From CAZIKB01 sp964539665 (GTDB lineage: Bacteria; Zhuqueibacterota; Zhuqueibacteria; Oceanimicrobiales; Oceanimicrobiaceae), in NCBI GenBank assembly GCA_964539665.1, contig CAZIKB010000089.1, positions 1-27,262 on the forward strand: 27,262 bases of DNA. Reading direction: 5' to 3'. Of this stretch, positions 1-8,401 are shown piece after piece (positions within the stretch are counted from its first letter, which is position 1; each line of letters begins with the position of its first letter). The translations under genes were made by a program, and so were the position numbers. The notes below the pieces were generated by a model. The model ran no database searches, was not told where the DNA came from, and was given only the letters and a program-made list of their open reading frames with translations.

Positions 1-222
1 TGTTATGTCTTTTAATTTACAATTAGTTAAATGGTTTTCGTTCAAACACTAATTATTATTGTATGGATTTACAAAAAGCATATAAAACCGTTAAACAATA
101 GTCAACTCGCTCTATTTTTTAGTATTCTATTAAGCGTTATTAGTATATGCAGTGGTTATATTTGCTTAAGACCGCAAGTTTAAAGTTTACTTTATTATTA
201 TAACAAATGATAGGGGTGCAAA

Positions 223-1938
223 ATGCCATTTGTAAATTTTTTATTTAATGAATTGCTTACTTTCAAAAATATTTTCTTATTCTTTTTGATTTCATTATCT
301 TTGTATTTTTTTCTTGTTCCGCTAGGTATAGCAAAGCCACGTAATTTGCTTAAAGAAGTTATAAAAATTGGTAAATTCAAACGTTATATTATGTTAGCAG
401 TTGTTTTATTGGTAATAATTTATGCATTAGCCGAAAAGTGGGGGGGAGATTTACTGATCTTGGAGTTTTCAGTTGTGACACAGATTGCCCTCATATTTAT
501 TATTTTCACATTACCTATAATTATATTTCTTGATGACAAAATAAAATTGAATAAATTTTCATTGATTATATTAATACTGCTCATTGCCATTTTAAGTACT
601 AAACTGGGCAGTCCTATTTCTTATTATTGGATGGTCGAAAAAAATAAGTTTAAAAAAATAGAAAATCCAACTTTTTTACTTACAGACTTAAAACAGAATA
701 ATAAGTGGTCATTATTTGCTAACAAACATGAAACAGAGGAGCGGTTGTATACAAATTTATATAAAGATTTGTGTGATAATCTTACTAAGGAAGGAATTAG
801 TTGTGAAGAAGGGATACGTTGTAGCAAGAAGCTCGGTCTTAAAGTACGTTGGTTAAAACAAGCACAAAAAATTAAAAATGATTTGAATGCAGATTTTCTT
901 TACGCGATATATTCAACAGAAACAAAGCCGGATGGAATTAATAAATATTCAACCAATCGTTTCCCTTCACTATTCTCAAATGATGTATTTGCACAAAATA
1001 GGGATGTAGAAAAACCAGTGATATATAATGCTTTCATTATTTATGAAAATAAGAATCAACTTACAATATCATCTGACAGCTTGACTGATTATAAAACAGA
1101 TACGGATTTATCACTTCCGACCAGTAGTGATATAAATTTTTCTTCTAATAATCCAGACCTATTAATCTCTTACGTAGTGAATTTTTCAATAGGTGTTGTT
1201 AATTACGAAAAGAAATTATTTAATAAGGCTATTAGTGCTTTTAAGCAAATTTTAGATTTAAGAAATCAATATAATAATGAATATTTAACGACTAATGATA
1301 TTAACCTCACTGAAATATATAATTATTTAGGAGCTTCCTATTTTAGAATTGATAGTCTTGCTCAAAGTGTCTATGTATTGAAAAAAGCGATTGAACAAAA
1401 ACCCCAAGTTGCTTTTTCTCATGTGTTTCTTGCTCGCGCTCTTTATAAGATGACAAGGGATATTGATTCTGCCTTAAAACACTTAGACACCGCCATTACT
1501 ATTGATCCGAAATACGCATGTGCTTATTACAGTAAGGGTATAATTTATTATTATGAAGAAGATTATTCAAATTCAATTAAATCGTATAACAAAGCAATTG
1601 CTATTAATCCGAAGTTTCTAAAATCAAAACATAATTTAGCTGTTACCTTTACAAAATTGAAACCACCAAAATTGGATGAGGCAGAAAGAATACTTAAAGA
1701 AGTCATTCATTCAGATAAAGATTATGCACTAGCATATTACAACCTTATTTGTGTTTATTTAAATCAAAATGAAATAGACTTGGCACTAAAACTGCTACAG
1801 GACAAAAGTAATTTGCTGGCAAAAAAGCTCCCAGAACATGGTAATAAATCACCACTTGATTATGCTAACACTGATCCAGATTTTGACCCCATCCGTAACC
1901 ATCCTATATATCTTAAGATACTAAGCTCAATTCAATAA
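223..1938 (+). CDS. Membrane-anchored TPR protein of unknown function
   Basis: The 571-residue product has four hydrophobic segments in its first 130 residues (roughly 10-32, 53-70, 83-103 and 109-128), then a polar middle part and, from about residue 330 to the C-terminus, several tetratricopeptide repeats (for example the helix pairs around AYYSKGIIYYYEEDYSNSIK). The TPR part suggests a protein-binding scaffold. The middle part (about 165-290), with the stretch LNADFLYAIY followed by a beta-rich segment, faintly recalls the TolB-like or CsgG-like domain that sits next to TPRs in some membrane sensors; this is a guess from pattern only. An AGGGGTG ribosome binding site lies just before the ATG. 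It stands alone, in DNA visibly more AT-rich than the housekeeping genes to its right, so it may be part of an accessory region. No specific function can be assigned. Confidence 0.85.
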   Translation: MPFVNFLFNELLTFKNIFLFFLISLSLYFFLVPLGIAKPRNLLKEVIKIGKFKRYIMLAVVLLVIIYALAEKWGGDLLILEFSVVTQIALIFIIFTLPIIIFLDDKIKLNKFSLIILILLIAILSTKLGSPISYYWMVEKNKFKKIENPTFLLTDLKQNNKWSLFANKHETEERLYTNLYKDLCDNLTKEGISCEEGIRCSKKLGLKVRWLKQAQKIKNDLNADFLYAIYSTETKPDGINKYSTNRFPSLFSNDVFAQNRDVEKPVIYNAFIIYENKNQLTISSDSLTDYKTDTDLSLPTSSDINFSSNNPDLLISYVVNFSIGVVNYEKKLFNKAISAFKQILDLRNQYNNEYLTTNDINLTEIYNYLGASYFRIDSLAQSVYVLKKAIEQKPQVAFSHVFLARALYKMTRDIDSALKHLDTAITIDPKYACAYYSKGIIYYYEEDYSNSIKSYNKAIAINPKFLKSKHNLAVTFTKLKPPKLDEAERILKEVIHSDKDYALAYYNLICVYLNQNEIDLALKLLQDKSNLLAKKLPEHGNKSPLDYANTDPDFDPIRNHPIYLKILSSIQ

Positions 1939-2326
1939 AGTCCATAGTTTATATAATAGAATTGATCTTAGTAATATTCAGAATATACCTTGATAACCTC
2001 CCTCGTTTTGTATTTCACCTATCAAACACTTCTCTATTAATTTTTTTCAATAAATTATCTATATTTACTTATAACTCAATATAGTCTTATGTTTCCAGTT
2101 GGTAGATGATATTATAAATATATTGTTTAAAAAAAAATCAATAGTATGATTATACCGAAATAGAGTACTAGGTGATATTAAAGTTTTAACAAAATTCAGA
2201 CGATTGTATTGGGTAGACGGAAAAATTGAAATAATCTTTGTCGTTTATTTATAATAAATATTGGAATAAATTTATCTCATTTATTGTCAATTACAATACA
2301 TTAATTGTCTAAAGATTCATTACAAA
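1939..2326. other. AT-rich intergenic region, no gene recognised
   Basis: This 388-base stretch is very AT-rich with long A and T runs and many stop codons in all frames. The only protein-like piece is a short plus-strand open stretch ending at 2252-2254 (about 33 codons, containing LYWVDGKIEI) that lacks a start codon with a ribosome binding site. It could be a decayed gene fragment, but I recognise no family. I see no hairpin terminator after the upstream TPR gene. Confidence 0.5.
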
Positions 2327-2743
2327 GTGGAAAAAATTAGATTTAAATATAAAGTAAGAAATGACCTAGAATGGTTTAAAAGTGAAGAGTTTAACTCTTA
2401 TATCAATTTGTACAATCAATTGATAAAAATTGAAGGTTTAAAAGTAAACGGGTATTTGTATGATAGAAATCTTATGTTATTTCTCAAAGGAGAATATGAC
2501 CAACTAAAAAACGGGATTGATGTAATTTTTAGATCTGAAATTATTCCAGAAAGAGTACACGCACCAATTGGTAACTTCGGTTCAACTAAAATAGCATTCA
2601 GACTACTTAATGAAGCTTTAGAGAAATCAAGCATGCAAATTGGACAACATAGCCTTAATACAATTTTAAGTAAAGTTCTGTATATTTTAACAATTGGATT
2701 GTACACACCAGAATTTGAAATAAAATCAAATGGTAAGAGTTGA
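2327..2743 (+). CDS. Hypothetical 138-residue protein, unrecognised
   Basis: The frame opens with GTG and runs for 138 residues with no convincing ribosome binding site in front, so the start is uncertain. The sequence is soluble, mixed helix and strand, without signal peptide; a moderately hydrophobic stretch lies near residues 108-128. The piece from about residue 33 to 70 (IEGLKVNGYLYDRNLMLFLK and following) has a spacing vaguely like the core of acylphosphatases, but the arginine and asparagine signature of that family is not clear, so I do not name it so. Codon use is strongly A/T-biased as in the flanking DNA. It may be a real accessory gene or a gene remnant; neighbours give no hint of function beyond lying in the AT-rich region next to tRNA-Asn. 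Confidence 0.45.
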   Translation: MEKIRFKYKVRNDLEWFKSEEFNSYINLYNQLIKIEGLKVNGYLYDRNLMLFLKGEYDQLKNGIDVIFRSEIIPERVHAPIGNFGSTKIAFRLLNEALEKSSMQIGQHSLNTILSKVLYILTIGLYTPEFEIKSNGKS

Positions 2744-2853
2744 GATAGAATATAGAATCCTTTTAGAATCGATATTACATATCAAACGTTTTCTTAATAC
2801 AAAGTAATAAATAAAAACATAAATACACATAAGTAAAAGTTTAGATATAGTAA

Positions 2854-3009
2854 TTTAGGCATTTTATTTGCCACAAATTAATAAACAGTGTAGAAGACAA
2901 GTTTTTTGAAGGTTCAATAGATGTAAAGACTTATAATAAAGCTAAAGCAAGATATAAAAATAAAATCAATGAAGTTCTCTCTATACTTACCAGTAATATC
3001 AACAGTTAG
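2854..3009 (+). pseudogene. C-terminal relic, possibly of a site-specific (serine) recombinase
   Basis: An open stretch without a start codon ends at TAG 3007-3009 and encodes about 51 residues. Its last 35 or so, beginning VEDKFFEGSIDVKTYNKAKA, resemble the charged coiled-coil segment found near the C-terminus of large serine recombinases, where a pattern like 'L-E-x-K-F-x-x-G-x-I-x-x-x-x-Y-x-x-x' recurs. This is recognition from memory, not a search. The catalytic N-terminal part is absent, so if the assignment is right the gene is dead. Its position 52 bases from the 3' end of a tRNA gene is where integrase genes of tRNA-targeted elements are commonly found, which supports a mobile-element remnant. 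Confidence 0.4.
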
Positions 3010-3023
3010 GAATTCCCCAAAAT

Positions 3024-3047
3024 AAAAAAGCCATCATTTCTGATGGC
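3024..3047 (-). terminator. Rho-independent terminator of tRNA-Asn
   Basis: Perfect 7-bp stem GCCATCA/TGATGGC (3030-3036 with 3041-3047) closed by a four-base loop (GAAA when read on the minus strand) and followed on the minus strand by a run of T opposite 3024-3029. It lies 13 bases past the tRNA 3' end, so it should end that transcript. Confidence 0.8.
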
Positions 3048-3060
3048 CTGTCCTATAAAG

Positions 3061-3133
3061 CTCCTCGGGTAGGACTCGAACCTACAACCTAGTGGTTAAC
3101 AGCCACCCGCTCTGCCGATTGAGCTACCGAGGA
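3061..3133 (-). tRNA. tRNA-Asn (anticodon GTT)
   Basis: Read on the minus strand, 73 bases fold as a cloverleaf: acceptor TCCTCGG pairs with CCGAGGA, D-arm AGCTCAATCGGCAGAGC, anticodon arm GGTGG-CTGTTAA-CCACT with anticodon GTT, and T-arm GTAGG-TTCGAGT-CCTAC. The discriminator base is G. The CCA end is not encoded (CTT follows), so it must be added after transcription. A promoter and a terminator flank the gene, so it is a single-gene transcription unit. Its 3' end faces the AT-rich region at 1-3060. Confidence 0.97.
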
Positions 3134-3163
3134 ATTAATGAAGTTTTCAAATTAAACAAGCCG

Positions 3164-3192
3164 AATGTATTAAATGTTTCACAAATAGTCAA
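3164..3192 (-). promoter_or_regulatory. Sigma-70-like promoter of tRNA-Asn
   Basis: On the minus strand TTGACT (3187-3192, five of six consensus bases) and TACATT (3164-3169, four of six) are separated by exactly 17 bases. Initiation would fall near 3157, about 24 bases before the mature tRNA 5' end, which fits a short precursor leader. Confidence 0.6.
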
Positions 3193-3315
3193 GATTTTTT
3201 TTCTTGTCCAAAAACTCATTCATGAATAATTCACATTATTACAGTTCACGGATGTTTTTTCGAAACTAAGTTAGTGCTTAATTAGTAGGTATCACAAACT
3301 AATCAGCATATAATT

Positions 3316-3999
3316 ATGATAGACATAAAAACCGACTTCCATTTACACACTAGCGATGACCGTGAAGATAAAGTAAATCATTCTGCGAAACGGTTGATTG
3401 AACATGCCGCGCGTCAGGGCTTCAAAGCGATTTCTATTACTAATCATGATACTTTTACTTTCAATGGTATTTTGGAGAGATGCGCTGCCGATCTTGGGAT
3501 TCTTTTAGTGCCTGGTATTGAGAAAAAGATTGAAGGAAAGCATGTGTTGATTTTAAACGCAAATAAGGCTACTGAAAAAATTAATACATTTGCAGATTTA
3601 CGGAGAGCAAAAAATGATAGTATTTTTGTTGTAGCCCCCCACCCATTTTTCAAGACCAGCGTTTGTTTGGGTAGAAAACTATTGGAAAATTTAGATTTAT
3701 TTGATGCTCTTGAGTACAGTTTTTTTTACTCCAAATGGTTTAACTTAAATAAAGGAGTCGTACGGCTCAGTAATAAAAATGGACTTCCCGTCATTGGGAA
3801 CTCCGATTGCCATAATCTGAAATATATGGGAATTTGCTATTCCCTGATACGTGCTGAACAACAATCTATGGAGGGCATTTTTTCTGCAATTCGAAATAGG
3901 AATATTGAAGTTGTAAGCCACCCTATTCCCTTTTTTGAATTGGGAGTTAGAATATTAAAAATTCAGTTGAACAAATATCATTATTCTATTTTTAAATAA
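3316..3999 (+). CDS. PHP-domain metal-dependent phosphoesterase
   Basis: The 227-residue protein is a stand-alone PHP (polymerase and histidinol phosphatase) domain. Metal-binding motifs are in the expected order: H9-x-H11 in FHLHTSDD, H44-D45 in ITNHDTF, E69 in PGIE, H76, H109 in APHPFF, and D164-x-H166 in GNSDCHN. These are the ligands of the tri-metal site, so the enzyme should be active. Relatives hydrolyse small phosphate esters, nucleotide 3' phosphates or short oligonucleotides; the substrate cannot be read from the sequence. It has no signal peptide and is cytoplasmic. No strong ribosome binding site precedes the ATG. It is 191 bases upstream of lnt on the same strand, with no obvious terminator between, but a functional link is not evident. 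Confidence 0.88.
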   Translation: MIDIKTDFHLHTSDDREDKVNHSAKRLIEHAARQGFKAISITNHDTFTFNGILERCAADLGILLVPGIEKKIEGKHVLILNANKATEKINTFADLRRAKNDSIFVVAPHPFFKTSVCLGRKLLENLDLFDALEYSFFYSKWFNLNKGVVRLSNKNGLPVIGNSDCHNLKYMGICYSLIRAEQQSMEGIFSAIRNRNIEVVSHPIPFFELGVRILKIQLNKYHYSIFK

Positions 4000-4190
4000 G
4001 GAATAGCGGAGCTGATTTTTGAACTCCATTTAGCCGGGAGGTTTCAGTTTTAGAAAATTTCAAAAATTATGTTGTTATGCCTTGCTTATTGTTGAGATTA
4101 TGCTATCTTTTTGAGACCAAAACATTAATATCAACAGATCTGTTCAAATTTAATTTTTGTTGAAAATACAACGAGCAAGGGATATTTTTT

Positions 4191-5789
4191 ATGCCGCATT
4201 ATTCAGTTCAATCTAAATCCTTCCAGGTTAAATTTTATATTTACCCGATTCTTGCTGGAATTTGTATATTTTTGGCTTTCGAGACGTACAATATTTTTCC
4301 ACTCCTGTTCTTTTTACCTTTCTTTTTAAACGGCATGCGCCAACTGCCATTGAAAAAGAAATTACTCGCATTTTGGATAATGGCGATTGTGACGAATTTA
4401 GGGGGGTTTAACTGGATTAGCATGGTGGCAAAAGATTATGGCGGCCTGCCCACAATAGCTGCCTGGGGCCTGGTGCTGCTGTTCGGTGTTTTTAATAATT
4501 TGAATTTCGTATTGTGGGCTTATTTAGACAAGTTTTTTGGTGCAAAGTCCAATCCTTTTATTATCGCGGGATTGTTTTGTGTGGCTGAGCAGATTAATCC
4601 GCAAATTTTCCCCTGGTATCTCGGCACAAGTCTGGACTCCGGTCTAATCCTTTACCAGACCGCAGATTTGTTTGGCGTGATTGGCTTAAGTTTTGTGGCG
4701 GTGACTCTAATACATATTCCATGGTGGCTATGGGAACACCGCAAAACCTTATTTTCAAATCACAGGACTCTTTTGCTGGGGCAGGCGGCTTTCTTAATTT
4801 TTATATTGAGTTATGGCGCCTGGGCTCTAAATAAATATGATAATCAACCATCATCAGATAAGAAACCTATTAACATAACCCAGGTTCAATCCAATACTAC
4901 GATGGAAAAGGTTTATGGCGCCAGACTTAGCCCGGCAGGAAGATTTGAAGAGTTTAAAAATATCATTAACATTTCTGAGGAAGCCATTCGAAAAAATCCG
5001 CAGAAAACTGATTTATTGATCTGGCCGGAAGGTGCGGTTCATTTTCCCATTTTGAATAATCCGGTGATTTTTAATGAAATAACTAATTTAGCTCGAAGGC
5101 ACAATATTCACCTTACTGCCGGCTCGGTTGAACTTGAAGGTATATATCCGAGCGGCAGGCGAAAATATTATAATACACAATTCTTCTTGAATCCTCAAGG
5201 TGAGATTGTCGGGAAATACCGTAAAATTGTCTTATTAGCTTTTGGTGAATATATTCCATTTTTAGATACATTACCTGTTTTAGAAAAATGGCTCCCACAA
5301 ACCATCTCTCATTTTACCAGAGGCAGTGAAAAGCCCATATTTGCGGTAGGACAGCAAATGCACTGGCTGCCGCTGATTTGTTATGAAGATATTATTACAG
5401 GTTTCATAAACGGGTTTGAACATCGAAATGCTGATTTCATTGTAAACATCACCAATGATGGCTGGTTTGGCAAATCGGCTGCCTCGCACCTGCACAAGCA
5501 AATGGCCCGTCCGCGATCAGTAGAGTACCGAAAACCCATTGTTCGAACGCTGAACACCGGCAGTTCCCAGGTTATTGACGCCGCCGGTCGAACCATTTCC
5601 AAAGAGACTGGACTTTACACTCGGGAATATATTAATCAAACGCTGTACCTTCCAGAAAAATCCCCGGTTACAATTTACTCCATTATCGGTAATTGGCCGA
5701 TTTATGCGGTGATAGCAGTGGTTGCGATGTTGTGGTTGAGGGGAGTAGTAAGGAAAAAGAATAAAAACAAGCAGAACAACAATAGTTAG
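4191..5789 (+). CDS. lnt: Apolipoprotein N-acyltransferase
   Basis: Lnt transfers a third acyl chain from phospholipid to the N-terminal cysteine of lipoproteins at the periplasmic face of the inner membrane, the last step of lipoprotein maturation in diderms. At 532 residues it has the usual size. About six membrane segments fill residues 15-215, a nitrilase-like (carbon-nitrogen hydrolase) domain spans about 225-490, and a last helix lies near 507-527, followed by a lysine/asparagine-rich tail. The catalytic triad is intact: E280 in WPEG, K345 in YRKIV and C397 in LICYED; E353 in FGEYIP and E399 match further essential residues of the E. coli enzyme. An AAGGGA ribosome binding site stands about nine bases before the ATG. 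It is convergent with the MATE gene. The putative lipoprotein adaptor at 17532-18677 would be among its substrates. Confidence 0.95.
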   Translation: MPHYSVQSKSFQVKFYIYPILAGICIFLAFETYNIFPLLFFLPFFLNGMRQLPLKKKLLAFWIMAIVTNLGGFNWISMVAKDYGGLPTIAAWGLVLLFGVFNNLNFVLWAYLDKFFGAKSNPFIIAGLFCVAEQINPQIFPWYLGTSLDSGLILYQTADLFGVIGLSFVAVTLIHIPWWLWEHRKTLFSNHRTLLLGQAAFLIFILSYGAWALNKYDNQPSSDKKPINITQVQSNTTMEKVYGARLSPAGRFEEFKNIINISEEAIRKNPQKTDLLIWPEGAVHFPILNNPVIFNEITNLARRHNIHLTAGSVELEGIYPSGRRKYYNTQFFLNPQGEIVGKYRKIVLLAFGEYIPFLDTLPVLEKWLPQTISHFTRGSEKPIFAVGQQMHWLPLICYEDIITGFINGFEHRNADFIVNITNDGWFGKSAASHLHKQMARPRSVEYRKPIVRTLNTGSSQVIDAAGRTISKETGLYTREYINQTLYLPEKSPVTIYSIIGNWPIYAVIAVVAMLWLRGVVRKKNKNKQNNNS

Positions 5790-5917
5790 TGTTTGACAGA
5801 AAGCATTCCATTTTGTATTTCGAATCCGTTTTCGCGGATGAGAAATCTGTATTTTCAATATTAAGATTCCTCTCTGGTTTGAATGCCAGTATAAATTTGT
5901 TTTCAGTCAATCACAAA

Positions 5918-7216
5918 TTACGCTTGTTGGAAGATATATTTTTTAGAAAACCAGGTCAAAGTCACGCCACGCATAACCATAAATAAAGTAAGAGCTAACC
6001 ACAAACTGTGATTTCCTAATGGTCCGCGAAAAAGCAAATAAGTCGGCAGGAAGATGAGCAGGGTACAAATCAGCATGGAATTACGCATCGCGGCTGTCGC
6101 GGTGGCGCCGATAAAAATTCCGTCCCAGATGAAACAGAAACTGTGGATGAGTGGCGCGATAACAATCCAGATCATGTAAGTCATAGCTAATGTGATTATC
6201 GACTCTTTATTTGTAAAGAGACCCAGAATTTCTTCGCCTGAAAGCGCGTAAATAATCGAGATGATTACTGCCAGTCCCATTCCCCATAAGAATGAAAATT
6301 TGACTGTTTTACTTAAATTGGTTTTATCTTTTGCACCGATGTATTTTCCAACCAGACTTTCTGCCGCAAACGCGAAACCATCCACCCCGTAAGCTAAGAT
6401 GAAGATAAGCTGCAAAAGAATGCTGTTGACAGCCAAAATTTCATTTCCACCTTCAGCCGACTTGGCAGTGAAATAACTAAAGGTGAAAATTAAACACAGA
6501 GTTCGAATGAAAATGTCTCTGTTTACCACGAATATTCGCTTCAAGGCCTTTGCTTCCAGGATTAGCTCTTTAACAATCCTGGTGGTGTAATGGTGATATT
6601 TTTTTAAATATAGCAAAATTGCGACAGCCAGACCAGAATATTGCGCAATCACTGTACCATAGGCAACACCATCCGCTTTCAGATTAAAAATCTGAATAAA
6701 GATTACGTTAAAAATAATATTGACGACATTCACGAAAACCGCTAGAATGAGCGGGTAGTTGGCATTTTGCATGCCCAGGAACCAGCCGTGAAAGGCGTAA
6801 AGAGCCAGAGTGGCCGGTGCTGCATAAATACGAATGAAGAAATACTCGCGGGCATATTTCTCAACTTCGGGGGTTGCTCCAATTAAACTGAAGCTGATTT
6901 TCGCAATGACTGTTTGCAGAATGATTAGCCCAAGCCCACAAACTAATGCGAGTATGAGGGTTCGTACTAATATTAAGCTGATTCCGACATCGTTTTGAGT
7001 ACCATAAGCCTGAGCAGTCAAACCCGTTGTGCCCATACGTAAAAACCCGAATCCCCAGTAAATGAAATTAAATATGATGCCGCCAACCGCGAGAGCGCCT
7101 AAATAGTAGATTTCATCTAAATGCCCTACTAAAGCCGTGTCTACCGAGCTAAGAAGCGGCACAGAAAGATTGCTGATGATATTTGGTATGGCCAGTCTGA
7201 GGATTTGTTTGTTCAA
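5918..7216 (-). CDS. MATE family efflux transporter (DinF-like)
   Basis: A 432-residue, twelve-helix membrane protein of the multidrug and toxic compound extrusion family, which exchanges drugs or metabolites for Na+ or H+ across the inner membrane. The N-terminus (NKQILRLAIPNIISNLSVPL followed by SSVDTALVGHL) and the motif GTTGLTAQAYG are typical; the second half repeats the fold with VDGFAFAAESLVG. The start must be TTG at 7216-7214, because a stop codon lies three codons upstream and no in-frame ATG is near; the ribosome binding site is poor, suggesting low expression. It is divergent from mutM, sharing a 92-base gap, and convergent with lnt. Substrate unknown; similarity to the DinF branch is my impression from the N-terminal motif. 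Confidence 0.92.
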   Translation of the reverse strand: MNKQILRLAIPNIISNLSVPLLSSVDTALVGHLDEIYYLGALAVGGIIFNFIYWGFGFLRMGTTGLTAQAYGTQNDVGISLILVRTLILALVCGLGLIILQTVIAKISFSLIGATPEVEKYAREYFFIRIYAAPATLALYAFHGWFLGMQNANYPLILAVFVNVVNIIFNVIFIQIFNLKADGVAYGTVIAQYSGLAVAILLYLKKYHHYTTRIVKELILEAKALKRIFVVNRDIFIRTLCLIFTFSYFTAKSAEGGNEILAVNSILLQLIFILAYGVDGFAFAAESLVGKYIGAKDKTNLSKTVKFSFLWGMGLAVIISIIYALSGEEILGLFTNKESIITLAMTYMIWIVIAPLIHSFCFIWDGIFIGATATAAMRNSMLICTLLIFLPTYLLFRGPLGNHSLWLALTLFMVMRGVTLTWFSKKYIFQQA

Positions 7217-7308
7217 TAGTTGTTAATTTATTTTGCTTTTGTATGAATATTTTTGTTAAATTAGCTTCAAATATACCAGTCAATTTTAAATAAAGCAAGA
7301 AGAATTGT

Positions 7309-8154
7309 ATGCCCGAATTACCAGAAGTTGAAACCATAAAAAGAGCCCTAAAAGCACATCTGCCAGGAAAGCGCATCGAGCGGATACTGGTTCGTGAATC
7401 GCGGTTGCGCTGGCTTGTTCAGGAAAACAGATTAAAGCAGTTAGTAGAAGGACAGGAGATTAGCGATATCAATCGACGGGCAAAGTACTTACTTATTCGA
7501 TTGAGTAATGAGAGCACACTCATCATGCACCTGGGGATGAGTGGTCAAATTTTGATGTTAACCGAAACCGAGCCATTTGATAAACATGATCATGTAATTT
7601 TTTATTTTAATGATCAATCCGAGCTGCGATTTCGGGACACCCGCAGATTTGGTATGATAGACGCAATTACTCCGCAACAGCTTGAAAAGTACCCGCGTTT
7701 TGTTAATCTTGGCTTTGAACCATTAGCAGCAGACACCTCTCCTGAATTATTATTTGAAAAAGCTCGAAATCTTAAAAAGCCAGTAAAAAACCTGCTTATG
7801 GATGCAAATTTTATTGTCGGAGTTGGAAATATCTATGCGAGCGAAGCGTTGTATTATGCCGGAATTCACCCTGCCAAACCTTCGAATCAGCTTTCGTTAA
7901 CACAGTGGCAGAGATTGCTGAATGAATTGCGAAACGTTTTAAACAATGCTATAAAAAAGGGCGGGACCACGTTAAAGGATTATGTTAATACCAACGGTGA
8001 AATGGGATATTTCCAGCTATCGCTGGCGGTGTATGGAAGAGAAGGAGAGAATTGTCGAAAATGTGATTCAATAATTGTGAAGTATCGCCAGGTGGGTAGG
8101 AGTACTTTTTATTGTCCGAAATGTCAATCAAGTAAAAATTCAAAACAATATTAA
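7309..8154 (+). CDS. mutM: Formamidopyrimidine-DNA glycosylase (Fpg)
   Basis: Base-excision repair enzyme that removes 8-oxoguanine and formamidopyrimidines and cuts the strand by beta,delta-elimination. The N-terminus PELPEVETI gives the catalytic Pro (after Met removal) and Glu; the conserved Lys lies in RRAKYLLI; MHLGMSGQ is the typical strand; the helix-two-turn-helix is around NFIVGVGNIYASEAL; and the C-terminal zinc finger CRKC-x16-CPKC is complete near residues 247-270. Length 281 is normal. The Met start is fixed by the PELPEVE motif; upstream is a weak AAGAAG ribosome binding site. It is divergent from the MATE gene. Confidence 0.97.
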   Translation: MPELPEVETIKRALKAHLPGKRIERILVRESRLRWLVQENRLKQLVEGQEISDINRRAKYLLIRLSNESTLIMHLGMSGQILMLTETEPFDKHDHVIFYFNDQSELRFRDTRRFGMIDAITPQQLEKYPRFVNLGFEPLAADTSPELLFEKARNLKKPVKNLLMDANFIVGVGNIYASEALYYAGIHPAKPSNQLSLTQWQRLLNELRNVLNNAIKKGGTTLKDYVNTNGEMGYFQLSLAVYGREGENCRKCDSIIVKYRQVGRSTFYCPKCQSSKNSKQY

Positions 8155-8209
8155 CATTTGTGTAGCAATGGCTTAACAATAAACAGGTATTTCGCATTTA
8201 ATTCGGTAA

Positions 8210-8389
8210 TCATGAAAAGTTACTAGACGATTCAGCCCATTTTCCTGCTGTTGTATATTTTTTATATTTTCGCACTTTAATAAAAGGTGCAATTTCTTCA
8301 TTTAGTTTTTGAAGGTCATTCTTTGCGTCAGATATTCGTTTTTTCTGATTTTCTGAAATTTTATCATTATGTGTTAGTTTGTTTTTCAT
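8210..8389 (-). CDS. Small basic protein of 59 residues behind the SDH proteinase
   Basis: A short frame on the minus strand runs from ATG at 8389 to TGA at 8210-8212 and encodes 59 residues (begins MKNKLTHNDKISENQKKR, ends SSSNFS). A perfect GGAGG ribosome binding site (8396-8400) lies six bases before the ATG and immediately after the stop codon of the proteinase gene, so the two are almost certainly one operon. The product is rich in Lys and Asn, has a heptad-like helical stretch (about residues 12-35: RISDAKNDLQKLNEEI) and a basic/aromatic patch KVRKYKKY. No family is recognised. It may be a partner or substrate of the proteinase, which is inference from position only. Confidence 0.65.
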   Translation of the reverse strand: MKNKLTHNDKISENQKKRISDAKNDLQKLNEEIAPFIKVRKYKKYTTAGKWAESSSNFS

Positions 8390-8401
8390 AATTTTCCTCC
8401 G

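Noticed and set aside
2327..2743. Acylphosphatase assignment for the 138-residue protein
   Set aside because: Only a vague spacing resemblance; the family's catalytic Arg and Asn signatures are not convincingly present.
4133..4144. 12-bp palindrome AACAGATCTGTT upstream of lnt
   Set aside because: Perfect but short and without supporting promoter elements; could be chance in a window of this size.
5789..5986. 65-codon plus-strand frame after lnt
   Set aside because: It overlaps the 3' end of the MATE gene, has no ribosome binding site and resembles no protein; most likely chance.
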